NCBI GenBank assembly: GCA_030267965.1
Contig: BRYA01000725.1
Location: 1-63,988 of the forward strand
Reading direction: 5' to 3'
Length of the DNA stretch: 63,988 nucleotides
Origin: Triparma columacea
Taxonomy: Eukaryota > Sar > Bolidophyceae > Parmales > Triparmaceae
The stretch's first letter is position 1, and the number at the start of each line of letters is the position of its first letter. Under the pieces are notes generated by a model that ran no database searches, was not told the DNA's origin, and was given only the letters and a program-made list of their open reading frames with translations. Of this stretch, positions 22,259 to 31,770 are shown in pieces. Made by a program: the position numbers and the translations under genes.

Positions 22259-24367
22259 CTAAAGAGCGTTGTTTCCTTCCGCTTCTCTCTTGGCCTTCTT
22301 CTCCTTCTCCTCGAAGGCCTTGCACTGCTCGGCGGCCTTTTTGGGGTCAAAGAAGAGAAGTACGAAGATTCCAACGATGAAAAAGGAGAGGAGGGCGGAG
22401 AAGCTCTCCCTGAAGTTGCCCGTTTTGTCGAAGACTATTCCAACGACGAGGGGGCCTGCCCAGGCGGTGCCCTTATCAGTAACCTCGTAAAAGGAGAAGT
22501 ACTCGGCCTCGTGCCCCTGGGGGACGTTGGCGGAGTAGATGGACCTGGTATAGGCCTGCTGAGAACCAGTCTGCAGGCCGAAGATGAGGCACATGACGTA
22601 GAACTCCCACTGGCACGTCATTGCGACCATTCCGTACACTGGCATCAGGCCAAGAATGACGAGATTGGTGATGAGGATCCACTTGGGCGGCATGCCAAGC
22701 CTCTTCTCAACGTTGAACCAAATCACGCAGCTGAAAATCGCAGAGATACTGACGAGGAGGATGCCGAGCATAATGTCTCCCGAGGTCATCTGCAGCTCGA
22801 TGCTGGCGAAAACGGCGGCGGAACCAGCGAGGGTGGAGCATCCGTCGGAGAAGATGAAGTAGGCTCCAAGGAAGAGGAAGAGCTGAGGAAGTTCCCTGCA
22901 ACTCTTGAAGGTGTGTGAGACCTGCTTGATGCTGATGCTGGCGTAATTCTCTCCCGCGGGCAAGGGGGGGCCGGGGCGAGTCTTGAGGTTCCAGAAGCAG
23001 TACCCTCCAAATACGAGGGTCCACACACCGCAAAGGGCGACGTTAAGCCTCGCAGCGAAGCCCGCGTTGTCGGCCATGACGGTGAAGATCGCAAAATTGA
23101 TGACGAGGAAGATGAACTGGCCGGTGAAGCCGGTGGCGAACCCCCTTGTAGAAATCCTACTGCTGACATTGTTGACGGCGTCAATTAGTTCCTGCTCGTT
23201 TGTGGAGCTTTCAGCAACCTTCGTAACATCGGGGTGGGCACAGGTGAGAAGTGGGAGGTAGGCGTTGTAAAAGACGACGGCAAAGCCGTAGCTGACGTTG
23301 GCGATGATCATCATGACACCGTTCCAAGCAAAGGACTCGTTAGTGTCTCCGAAAATGACGCAGATGCAGCATAGTGAGCCGACAGTGTTAGCAGCGATGA
23401 AGAGCTTCTTCCTCAAGTCGCCGTAGTCCGCAAGACCTCCAGCCCCGACGAACACAAACAGCTGCATAACGACGGAAATCGTCGTGCACAAGAAGGACAC
23501 GGAGGCGTACCCAGTCTTGATGCCCAAGAAGCTAACGAAGATCGAGTCGGACCTCCAGTCAGGGGACCACCCCGCATCCTGGGTCCAGTTGGTGAGCGGT
23601 GAACCAGGCCCAGTAGAACCTGGAAAGTAGTTGTCGACGCCATCATGCTCATCACAAGTTTCGAGGGTGTAAGAGTTGTCACCACTGAAACAGCCACCCG
23701 AGAAAGCGCAGGTTCCAAGATAGGAGTAGTTTGCCGCCCACTCGTACATCGAGCATTCGCCGCAGAAATCTTTCTTGGCAACCTCACCGGCCTGGCCCTT
23801 GATGAGGATAGGCAAGAAGTTGAGGACGGAGTAAAAGAAGGCACCGTTGGCGAAGTCGTACATGTACCACCTACGGGTGTTGAATGAAGTGTAGGGGGGG
23901 GGGAAGTCAGGGAGGGCGGGGTAAGAGGAAGGATAATTTTTTGTGGAAAATGGAGCGAGGAGTAACGAAGCAGTTACTTTTGCTGAAAGAAACGATGGCA
24001 GGTCGTTGACGGAATAGCGCGCCCGCCAACCTAATACTGTTAGAGGTGACTCTTCGGAAAAAATCCCTTTCAAAATACGGAAAGCTACATTAACAAAACC
24101 CAAGCCCCCACCTCCGATATCTTTGGTCACGTACCCTTTAAGCTCAGCCTCGGTTGTCTCCTCAGGGAGATCGTTGGTATCGATCTTGTTTCTCATTATA
24201 GAGGCTCTTGCTGTTGAATCTACAGCGCTCATCTTGCGTGAGGCCACCAAGCTTCCACCCAATGTGTTCCGGCCCTGCGTGGTCTCGTCTCCAACTGATA
24301 GCATGCTCAGCCTCTGATTGGCATTGATCGACACCCTCCGGGCATTCAGTGCTACTTTGTCCGACAT
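22259..24367 (-). CDS. Atg22-like major facilitator transporter
   Basis: Single open frame of 702 residues starting at the ATG at 24367. The family (UMF1/Atg22) includes vacuolar amino-acid exporters used after autophagy in yeast. Visible family features: RRWYMYDFANGAFFYSVLNF at the first helix, a charged loop GGLADYGDLRKKLF, FYNAYLPLL, and roughly twelve hydrophobic helices. The C-terminal tail is charged (KEKKAKREAEG). The N-terminal 90 residues are polar and disordered. Residues about 105-165 (roughly 23880-24055) are Pro/Tyr/Ser-rich and pyrimidine-rich, so part could be an unrecognised intron, but no phase-consistent GT-AG pair stood out. An extracellular loop between helices 1 and 2 is unusually long and Cys-rich (CGECSMYEW, GTCAFSGGC). 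Substrate unknown. Confidence 0.85.
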   Translation of the reverse strand: MSDKVALNARRVSINANQRLSMLSVGDETTQGRNTLGGSLVASRKMSAVDSTARASIMRNKIDTNDLPEETTEAELKGYVTKDIGGGGLGFVNVAFRILKGIFSEESPLTVLGWRARYSVNDLPSFLSAKVTASLLLAPFSTKNYPSSYPALPDFPPPYTSFNTRRWYMYDFANGAFFYSVLNFLPILIKGQAGEVAKKDFCGECSMYEWAANYSYLGTCAFSGGCFSGDNSYTLETCDEHDGVDNYFPGSTGPGSPLTNWTQDAGWSPDWRSDSIFVSFLGIKTGYASVSFLCTTISVVMQLFVFVGAGGLADYGDLRKKLFIAANTVGSLCCICVIFGDTNESFAWNGVMMIIANVSYGFAVVFYNAYLPLLTCAHPDVTKVAESSTNEQELIDAVNNVSSRISTRGFATGFTGQFIFLVINFAIFTVMADNAGFAARLNVALCGVWTLVFGGYCFWNLKTRPGPPLPAGENYASISIKQVSHTFKSCRELPQLFLFLGAYFIFSDGCSTLAGSAAVFASIELQMTSGDIMLGILLVSISAIFSCVIWFNVEKRLGMPPKWILITNLVILGLMPVYGMVAMTCQWEFYVMCLIFGLQTGSQQAYTRSIYSANVPQGHEAEYFSFYEVTDKGTAWAGPLVVGIVFDKTGNFRESFSALLSFFIVGIFVLLFFDPKKAAEQCKAFEEKEKKAKREAEGNNAL

Positions 24368-24507
24368 AATCCTAATTTAATTGTCGATTCGGTCGATCTT
24401 CAGTCCAGGAGCAACCGTTGAAGGGTGTCGTGGATTTGGGGCAGCAGCTGCTGGATCTGGTTTCTGCTTGAGGGATTCAATATTTTGAAGACTCTTGGCC
24501 TCCACCA
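24368..24507. promoter_or_regulatory. Compact divergent promoter (Atg22-like / LRR genes)
   Basis: Only 140 bp separate the two start codons, so the genes probably share a bidirectional promoter. No specific element is recognised. Confidence 0.5.
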
Positions 24508-25662
24508 ATGGAAGAATACGACGAGCTATCCGCTGGGCCTAATGAGAATGGGGCGATTGACCTATCTCACAGCGCTTGTGAGTATTTTTCGGTAGATTAG
24601 AGCCTATCGCCTTTATCCCATCTTGAGTCTGTTGTGGGTTGGTCGGGGAGGGGTGCTGGTGCACAGCAGAAGGGTCTGAATTTCTTGCTGGCCGTTGGAT
24701 ATCGTCTGGTTTCCATTTTTCCTCCGTCTACCGTCCCCTCTTCTTTCCCCACCCTTCCCCTAACCTTCCTTACCCTCTCTCGTGCAGGGGCTGAGCTTCC
24801 CGATCAGTTGTTTGAGTTTTCATCAAGGTTGCTGGTGCTGGATCTGTCGCACAATAAGCTGGTGGAGGTGGAGGCAGACTTTGGGAAACTCAATTTACTT
24901 TCAACGTTAAAGCTAAACAACAACTTGATAACCAGCATTCATCCCAACATTGGTATGTGCATCAGGTGAGAGAGAGAGAGAGAGAGAGAGCAGCGAAGGA
25001 GTGAGAAGAGGAGACGGCTTGGTTCGGAGAGGGTTGCGGCGGTGCATCACTCAACGGCGAGCAGTAAATCAGTTCGAATGATAACCCAAAGAAGCTGATG
25101 CGCCTCCTACCAACCTGTCCCTCCCCTCCATCTCAGGCTGAAGACACTCAACCTTAGCGGGAATAGAATTGGGGAGATACCCAAGCAGATAGGAAAGTGC
25201 ACCCTCTTGGAAGAATTCAGATGTAGTGACAATTTCCTGGAGACGTTGCCGCCGACTTTTGGTAATATCGTGGCGCTCAGGGTTCTAGAGCTCACGAACA
25301 ACAAGCTCACTTCTCTCCCTCCTGAGATTGCCAAGATTCCGACGATCCAGGAAATCCACTGCGACGGGAATCCGGGCCTGTCGATGGTCCCCGATGACAT
25401 GCGAGCGTCGAGTGACATGGTCATTTGGGCGCTGAAGCTTCACCGGGACCACCAGGCGAAGGTGGAGATCAAGGTGGCCCACTACAATGAGCTAGAGGAG
25501 GAGACCCGAGAGCACGAGGAGACGAGGCTCCGGCTCAAGGACGAATGCTCCACAATAGAGACTGAGGTCACCACGTTGGAAGAGGCGAGGCCAACAGGCT
25601 ATATAAACATGAAGGTGAAGATGAAGCAAATGGCAGCGAGAGTGAAGTGCACTGTGTCATAG
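24508..25662 (+). CDS. Small leucine-rich repeat protein (LRRC57-like)
   Basis: Exons 24508-24577, 24788-24965, 25137-25662 with phases 1 and 2, giving 257 residues. The central two thirds are LRRs of the plant/SDS22-like cytosolic style: LLVLDLSHNKLVEV, LSTLKLNNNLITSI, LKTLNLSGNRIGEIP, LRVLELTNNKLTSLPPEI. Splicing joins the repeats without gaps, which supports both junctions. After the LRRs comes a charged helix likely to form a coiled coil (about 190-235, HYNELEEETREHEETRLRLK). It has the size and order of LRRC57-type proteins, whose role is poorly defined; protein binding is the safe inference. The second intron begins with a (GA)n tract at about 24966-24990. Confidence 0.85.
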
Positions 25663-25856
25663 TATCTGCCGAGCAGAAAGGCCATGTGTTGTGTGTTAAT
25701 ATGTGAAGTAAGTTTTTACTTCAAAGTTTTTATTTTCTTCTTTATACCTTTCTAAATCCACATGACCGTATGGGTCCGCCTGCGCGACGTTCATTCGCGC
25801 CGCCAATCCACGCAATCGCTCTTCTTTGCTCATCTCCTAGGTTCTGTCCGATGTAT

Positions 25857-27662
25857 TTACAAGAAAGCATCGGGACAGTGCGCTCTGCAGACCTTCAGCA
25901 GATAAGAGTGATCAAATTTGCTAACATCTTGTTCCCTCAGGACAATGTCCTCAATCTCTGGGGACGTCCAGTCACTAAGGAGCGGGCAGTGGAGGGTAAC
26001 GGTTGCGTTCATTACATCATTGTTGAAAAGCGTCGCATCGGCAGTGACCCCACTGCTGAGACAAGTGTTGCAGTCCCAGACACAGGCCCCTTCTTCGTGC
26101 ACATCGCATCCCCACGGGAAAGGCACGCAATTGATCTTGGTGCACCAGCTGCATGCGTCGTGGCCACTGATTCCGGAATACAGGACCCCGAGGCCAATCA
26201 CAAGCAAGAAGGGGACCAAAAGGACCGGGACAAATTCCAGCAGAACGTGGCAGCAATTCAGCTTGAGATGCTTCCCGCTGCTCGTCTGTCTTTCGACGAC
26301 GAGTAGGCCTAGGCTGAGCAGTACGCCCATAACGAACCCGAAGAAGTGGGCAAAGTTGTCCAGGTAGGGGGCGGTACCTATGCCAAGATTGAAGAGAGTC
26401 CCAAAGGCGAGGCTGAGTAAGGTGTACTGGGGGCCCTCGTAAAGTTCCCAGTTCTGAATCAAGTCCCCCCAGGCGGCACCAAAGAGGCCGAAGATTGCCC
26501 CGCTGGCTCCCACGCCAACGCTGTCTGGGTCGAAGATGGTGCTTGTAATGCTCCCAAAGAGGCCAGAGATGAGATAAATTATAGCCACCTTGAAGGTCCC
26601 GTAAGATCTTTCAATTCCCAGCCCCATTTGGCAAAGCGCCAACATGTTGAAGCTGAGATGTACGAGACCTCTATGCAGGAACATGCAGGTGAAGAGGCGC
26701 TGGGTTTCGTTCTCAATGACCACAGTGTAGCCGGTCTTTGCACCGAGCTCCTTGAGCGTGTCAGTGGAAGGTCCGAAGAAAGGGTTGGTTTTGGTGTCCT
26801 CAAGGCAAAACTTCCAGAACTTGATGGGGCACGGGTTGTCCTCGGCCCTGTTGGTTCCGTTGTAGTAGAGCTCGTAGAAGCAAACAATGATGCAGATCAT
26901 CACCATGCTGTGGATAAAGATGGGTTTGTGCTCAGGCTCGTACACTGCATACACCACCCCTGACGATTCCTTCTTTTCAATTTTTGACTCTTTGTCACCC
27001 TCGGGGTCGGACGGGTCTTTGCCCTCGCCAAACTCGTCGTCGTCTACGTCTTCTTGTTCCTCAACGCTGTATTTAGAATTCGTGTTCATGTTGGACTGAG
27101 CTCGGTGCGGTACCGGTTGGAAGCTGAACATGCTGCTCCTGTGCTTGCTTATTACCTTCGTGTTCTTTGGGTTCTTGGGATTTGAAGCAATCACAAGCCC
27201 AGACTGTCGTCTCCCCCTCACCGATACTCTGGCGGACGGCCCCGACTTCTTCTTCGCCCCTCCCTCCTTACCGTATTGAACCCTGCCGTAAGCGTTGGAT
27301 TGCTTAAGGATGCTCGCAGGCATGCTGATCCTTACCTGTTTGCCATGGCTGCCATTCGGTGGGGAGGCCTGCATTGAAGGACCATTCCCCGGTTTTGGTT
27401 GTCCGCTCACGATGTTTTCCGATGTAGTAGTGCGAGGAGGCGTTCTTTGCGGCTCCGCCATTGGGTTTGACACCTCAAAAAGGCTTGATTCTCTTGAATA
27501 ACTTCCCTCGTCAACATTTTGCTTTCTTTTGGGAGAGGTCTCCGGGGAACTCCCTCCTTCAACGCTGGAGCCACCAAACGCGGAAGAATCCGACCCTATT
27601 GACGAGCTGTGTGCTGGATGCATGTTGGATAGGGTAGGAAATTGATGATCAAAGATGTGCAA
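25857..27662 (-). CDS. Rhomboid-family intramembrane serine protease
   Basis: Single exon, 601 residues from the ATG at 27662 (a second Met 13 codons later is also possible). The first 250 residues are polar, Ser/Pro/Lys-rich and cytosolic, ending in an acidic run (EEQEDVDDDEFGEGKDPSD). The rhomboid core then follows: helix 1 near 255, the HRGLVHLSFNML motif, the catalytic Ser in GVGASGAIFGLFG (about residue 385), and the catalytic His in DNFAHFFGFVMG (about 440). Both catalytic residues are present, so it should be active. The WR motif of loop 1 is replaced by QR. The C terminus is Cys-rich with about ten Cys (DACSWCTKINCVPFPWGC), likely lumenal and disulfide-bonded. Substrates unknown. It converges on the LRR gene. 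Confidence 0.93.
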   Translation of the reverse strand: MHIFDHQFPTLSNMHPAHSSSIGSDSSAFGGSSVEGGSSPETSPKRKQNVDEGSYSRESSLFEVSNPMAEPQRTPPRTTTSENIVSGQPKPGNGPSMQASPPNGSHGKQVRISMPASILKQSNAYGRVQYGKEGGAKKKSGPSARVSVRGRRQSGLVIASNPKNPKNTKVISKHRSSMFSFQPVPHRAQSNMNTNSKYSVEEQEDVDDDEFGEGKDPSDPEGDKESKIEKKESSGVVYAVYEPEHKPIFIHSMVMICIIVCFYELYYNGTNRAEDNPCPIKFWKFCLEDTKTNPFFGPSTDTLKELGAKTGYTVVIENETQRLFTCMFLHRGLVHLSFNMLALCQMGLGIERSYGTFKVAIIYLISGLFGSITSTIFDPDSVGVGASGAIFGLFGAAWGDLIQNWELYEGPQYTLLSLAFGTLFNLGIGTAPYLDNFAHFFGFVMGVLLSLGLLVVERQTSSGKHLKLNCCHVLLEFVPVLLVPFLLVIGLGVLYSGISGHDACSWCTKINCVPFPWGCDVHEEGACVWDCNTCLSSGVTADATLFNNDVMNATVTLHCPLLSDWTSPEIEDIVLREQDVSKFDHSYLLKVCRAHCPDAFL

Positions 27663-28046
27663 GCCCCGGGAAATTAGGAAGAGGATTTCGCAAGATGACG
27701 ATCTTCCCTAGTGTTTTAGATTTGAACCCCAAGTTGATTTATCGTAAGGAGCCCCTGTAGCTTTTTTCAGCCCGAAACTTGGATCTTCTGGCCAGAGATG
27801 AAGGAATAAGGGGCAAAGCTGCAATCCTTATCTATCTTTCGGAAGTAAAATGGAAGTGGAAGTGAAGACAAAGTGATTGATTCATTCAAGTGATATAGAG
27901 GTTGTCGGTGATTTGCCCTGTTCCCTCTGTCCGTCGTATCTCTGAACGATTTCTCGTTTATACTGCCGCGCAGGTTTCAAGCTTAAAGTTTAGTGTGGGC
28001 TAGAGACTGGTGTGAAAAGTGTCTTTAGCCCACACTTGGAACCACG
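27663..28046. promoter_or_regulatory. Divergent intergenic region with hairpin
   Basis: Lies between the rhomboid start (27662) and the shortened double-cupin start (28047). Its right edge holds a strong inverted repeat (27992-28036), listed separately. I see no gene. Confidence 0.6.
27992..28036. other. 16-bp inverted repeat (hairpin) just upstream of start codon
   Basis: Arms 27992-28007 and 28021-28036 pair over 16 positions (AGTGTGGGCTAGAGAC against GTCTTTAGCCCACACT, a single G-T pair inside) with a 13-nt loop. It ends 10 nt before the ATG at 28047. In RNA the G-U pair is tolerated, so a transcript starting upstream would carry a stable 5' hairpin. It is absent from the equivalent place in the full-length paralogue. 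Confidence 0.85.
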
Positions 28047-29201
28047 ATGCGCGCGACACTGATAATTTTGGCTCTCGATGGTCCCCGTCCCACACCCATA
28101 TTCAGATTTTTGCTGCTGCTGGTTGTGGTACTTTGTTTCCCAAGCCCTGGGACGTCTACAAGAGAAAAAGATCAGTGCTTGAGTGATTCATGCAGCAATC
28201 AGCGGATGTTGGTAGAGGATCCTTTCACCGGTTGGAGGCGTTTGTCGAGTGATCAGCCCTATCCTTTTAACACGGGGTGCGATTTCGACGTTGTGTACCT
28301 GGATGGCATCGAGGCTGAGAACCTCATCAACAACAATAAGCTCCCAGAGCGCTACGCTGACTGGCTCGCACAGGAGCCCCTGCTGGTGAAAAGGAGGAAA
28401 GCTAGTGATACCGTTGATACCGACGATAGTGTTGAGGGCGGCCAATCCCCCATCCATCCAAACGAACTGTTCCAGAACCTGACCACCAAGGCGTACATGA
28501 CTGAGGTGTACGGGGACTACCTCGTGGGTGTGGACTTCCCAGGGAGAGATGCCCCTCCCACGGAACGCTGGGAGCAGATACCGCTGAAGGAGTATATTGC
28601 GAGATTCGTGGATGGGGACTGGGACATGGAAAAGCGGGCGACTTCCCACACCTCTGAGCGCTATCTCTTTGGTCCGTCGGACACTTGTCACACGCACGTG
28701 CACATGAAAGGATCAGCCCCGACTGACAACCGCCAAGACGTTTGTCGGTATGGGGCGACTGATTACCAACAGCTCTGGATGAACCCGGATCTTGCGAAGC
28801 AAAATAGATGTATAATAGACGGGATAAAGTGCAACCAAAACCTCTACGGCCTCGGAGGGCCGTACTCTGGGATTTACTTCCATGCCCACCCTGGTGTCTT
28901 CAATGAAGTCGTTCACGGGCAAAAGCTGTGGCTGACGTATTCGTGGGACAAGTATTCAAAACTAATTTCGAATGGTGCTTTCGGCAAATTTGACGACGTT
29001 AGGAATGGCGATGTTTCAGCAGCGTGGTTCATTTCCAAAGTGCTGCCGACGCTCAGTGTCCGCAAAAGACCAAAGAGGTGCCTTGCGGAGCAAGGCGACG
29101 TCGTTTATATACCGAAGGACACAGTTCATCTCACGATGAACCTTGGGGACACCCTGTTTGCTGTTACTGGCAGGGTATTATACGAAGACTGGGAGACTTG
29201 A
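28047..29201 (+). CDS. Shortened double-cupin protein (first domain only), copy 2
   Basis: Single exon, 384 residues. It matches the first half of the protein at 15368-17512 almost exactly over long stretches, including the signal segment FRFLLLLVVVLCF, but stops after the first cupin domain at LGDTLFAVTGRVLYEDWET. The second domain, which carries the HTD site in the long copy, is missing. In this copy the first domain has YFHAHPGVF where the other has YFGDQDAEL, so an HxH pair and the distal His of DTVHLTMN could still bind metal. The start region (MRATLIILALDG) is unrelated to that of the long copy. The 3' end faces a minus-strand JmjC gene 56 bp away, as in the first pair. It may be an active variant or a decaying copy. 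Confidence 0.8.
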   Translation: MRATLIILALDGPRPTPIFRFLLLLVVVLCFPSPGTSTREKDQCLSDSCSNQRMLVEDPFTGWRRLSSDQPYPFNTGCDFDVVYLDGIEAENLINNNKLPERYADWLAQEPLLVKRRKASDTVDTDDSVEGGQSPIHPNELFQNLTTKAYMTEVYGDYLVGVDFPGRDAPPTERWEQIPLKEYIARFVDGDWDMEKRATSHTSERYLFGPSDTCHTHVHMKGSAPTDNRQDVCRYGATDYQQLWMNPDLAKQNRCIIDGIKCNQNLYGLGGPYSGIYFHAHPGVFNEVVHGQKLWLTYSWDKYSKLISNGAFGKFDDVRNGDVSAAWFISKVLPTLSVRKRPKRCLAEQGDVVYIPKDTVHLTMNLGDTLFAVTGRVLYEDWET

Positions 29202-29257
29202 ATTTGTATTTATTGTAATTGAAATCAATTTCTGTTTTATCTCTACCCTGCGCATGT

Positions 29258-30127
29258 TTATTTCGTCCGCTTAAAGAGCACTAAAAGGAGGATGAGGGGG
29301 AACACGACCATGGGGATGAAACCGCTGTTGTCCAGAAACCTTTGACTGTCGCAGGTCTCCCTGAATTTCTCATACTCCTCCGGGGTCAGTACCACGCTTG
29401 ATGCCGCAGCCCTGGCCGCGAGAAGTCTCTCGTAGTACGAATCGGCTCTATCGTCCATAAAGTTTACGTAGCCATGGACGTCGAGCGACTCTGGGGTCTC
29501 AATGAGAGTTCCATGTCGATAACCTTCGCACCAAAAGAAAAAATCGCCTGGACCTTGTACCACTTCGACGTCGTTGTATGCTTCATCTTCGGGGAACCCT
29601 TCTGGGGTCCCAACCCACCACTTTTTCTCTCCAAATAGCATAAAGCTCCAAGTACAGGAGCAAGCCAGGTAATCGACATGCTCCTGTACACCTGCACCTT
29701 TTCTTCCCCCATACATCCACCTCACGGGAGTATTAATTCCACGTCTCGGGAGGGGAAAAGGCGCCGTAAAGACGCTATTAATGAGTTCCTGAGTGTCTCG
29801 CTCGTTTGCAACCATCGATATATAAAGTTTTGGCCAGCGCCTTGCCATATCACTCATATTCTCGAACGTGATCCTCTCAAAGAACTGAGTCCAAAAGTAG
29901 CAGAAAGGCAGCTGGTGGATTGGTACGCGGTCATACCGAGGTTGAATATCATCGGGGTTGTTGTTGTTCCACTTCTCTTGCAAGAAATTGATCCATTCAT
30001 CCAACGACGAGATGCGCATTTCGCCATGGGTTTCTGAGGGAGGAATGTTAACTATGAAGGGTTCCCCTGTGAACACGTGTCTATCAAATGCCTCCTCTGT
30101 AGGAAGGTCTTCATATCGTCTGATCAT
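29258..30127 (-). CDS. JmjC/Cupin_8 protein with C-terminal membrane anchor, copy 2
   Basis: 289 residues from the ATG at 30127; a paralogue of 17570-19107 (GEPFIVNIPP, WMYGGRKGAGVQEHVD, WSFMLFGEKKWWVGTP, SLDVHGYVNFMDD). HVD and the His of EGYRHGTLIE give an intact metal site. A C-terminal helix (FIPMVVFPLILLLVLF) with a basic end follows. The frame is open upstream to about 30225 and reads KVVTLIAVVVVVEARANQ then WGSQFPHPS, a hydrophobic segment resembling a signal anchor. It is preceded directly by an acceptor-like TTTAG, so the true protein probably has an extra 5' exon and a second membrane segment. The internal intron of copy 1 is absent here: the sequence reads through its position. Confidence 0.82.
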   Translation of the reverse strand: MIRRYEDLPTEEAFDRHVFTGEPFIVNIPPSETHGEMRISSLDEWINFLQEKWNNNNPDDIQPRYDRVPIHQLPFCYFWTQFFERITFENMSDMARRWPKLYISMVANERDTQELINSVFTAPFPLPRRGINTPVRWMYGGRKGAGVQEHVDYLACSCTWSFMLFGEKKWWVGTPEGFPEDEAYNDVEVVQGPGDFFFWCEGYRHGTLIETPESLDVHGYVNFMDDRADSYYERLLAARAAASSVVLTPEEYEKFRETCDSQRFLDNSGFIPMVVFPLILLLVLFKRTK

Positions 30128-30225
30128 GGAGGGATGGGGGAACTGGGATCCCCAACCCTGATTGGCGCGCGCCTCTACTACTACTACTACTGCTATAAGA
30201 GTTACTACTTTGGCGGCCTAAATAC

Positions 30226-30874
30226 ACGGGGTGTCGGCTTTTTTGTCAACGCTCCCCGTGAAGGGATGGGAAATTTATGGAGTTACTCTGTCTGCGATCC
30301 GATCCTACTTCCGCGATCACTGAAGGCCTGCATGTTACACTTTGTTTTTTGACTGCGCCTTGTGAGTTTTCCGTGTTTAACACCTTCCATTCTCTCGGAT
30401 TGTGATCAAGTGCAATAGACGATTCCAGTTAGAGACGTTTTGGAATCTCCAAGAAGAAAGAACCTGTCCCCAGAACCTCCCTTCCCCGCCCGACTTCTTT
30501 TTGTCTAGTTTACCTTTTGGGCCCCCAAGATAACAGTTTAAAGCAGTTGGTGGACAAGGATAAGTACTTAGCCGGAGTGTAAGTTTCCATCTTCCGTCTT
30601 TATAGGCATCTATTAGGGCTGTTCTGGTCGGTCCAAAGCGTTCTTGCTGGACGACCACTCCAAAGGCTCCTCCCTGCCCAGAAAGCCCTCCTGCTCCAAA
30701 GCTTCTTCGCCTAAGGTCACGGCAAACGACCTTTCGGCTGAGGATAAGTTGGGTGCGAGTCTGCATTCGAAAGGTGAGCTTGAATCTCTGTTCTGGTGGA
30801 TTCATCGCTAAGCTTTATCAAATCTAACCCCATTTCCCCAATCGTTCACCGAAGTGGCAAGCCTGGACGGAAAG
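30226..30874. other. Intergenic region upstream of the giant gene
   Basis: Holds the presumed promoters of JmjC copy 2 (-) and the giant gene (+). A minus-strand frame of 142 codons with an ATG (30377-30805) is present, but it has no recognisable domain and I do not call it. Donor-like GTGAGC near 30774 on the plus strand may belong to a 5' untranslated exon of the giant gene. Confidence 0.45.
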
Positions 30875-31770
30875 ATGTATCAGCTCCTCCTCCTTCTATT
30901 GATTCTCTTTTCAGTCGTTCCCTCCAACCATGCTGATTACACGACGTGGTCAACCAGTTGTTCCAATGGACATTATCAAGATGGTTCCACGTGGACAACA
31001 AGAACGAGGAATACTTGCAAGACAAGGAGGACGCGAACTTGCGATCAGGTTGACAAGTGGGGGAACCGCGTGACTTGCTCGGAAGAAACAAATAGGAACC
31101 CAGCGACTGGTGAGAAATTTACAGAGAAGTAGAAGAGCGTCACAAGTCACTTTTCCCGAGCCTTAATTTTGCGCGATTCCTCCCCCACCACAACTACTCT
31201 GACCACCTACCATCGCAACCCTTTTCACGATTCGCTATTCCGCTTATCACAGCATATGATGGAGATTGCACTTCGCCCACTGCTGCAGTTTCGGCTTGCA
31301 CGTTAGATTACACCTACGACGGGACGTGCACGCATAGCGTTCACAACGGATGTTCGAAGCAGACGGCGTGGCAGTGTGGATGCAAACAGGTGCAGAGAGG
31401 TTGCCATCAGAAGCAATATTGTGACACCAAGTGGCGAAAAAAGGTGAGAATGATGAAATGATTGGACCTATATCTTTATTTATTATTGTCTAAGTGAAGT
31501 TGGCTCTAACCACCACCTTCACACCTTGCGTTTCGCTCGTCGCAGGGTTGTTGTTGGGGTTGGTGGAGTCAGTCGTGCTGGCAACAACAGGAGGGTTGCT
31601 ACCAAGCCCAAGAAGGTTGCACGACGTGCTATGGTACGGAGCATTATACTTGCAACAAAGACTACACGTGCGATAAGACAGCCACCTGCGCCTACAATAA
31701 TGCTGGCCATGATGTATCTGAAAACTTTCAAGTCGCCAACAACTACAACACACACCTGTACACCTGTAGG
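30875..31770 (+). other. Giant protein head: signal peptide and W/C-rich region (residues 1 to about 217)
   Basis: Signal peptide residues 1-20, then DYTTWSTSCSNGHY and RTRTCDQ, which resemble a TSP1 repeat in spacing. The next two exons add a Trp/Cys/Gln-rich piece (CGCKQVQRGC, CCWGWWSQSCWQQQEGC) that I cannot assign. It lies before the regular repeats begin. Confidence 0.6.

Noticed and set aside
23880..24055. An intron in the Atg22-like gene just before RRWYMYDFAN
   Set aside because: The sequence is pyrimidine-rich and intron-like, but I could not find a GT-AG pair in matching phase; left as coding with a note.
30377..30805. Minus-strand frame of 142 codons with ATG
   Set aside because: No recognisable domain and low-information composition; kept as intergenic.
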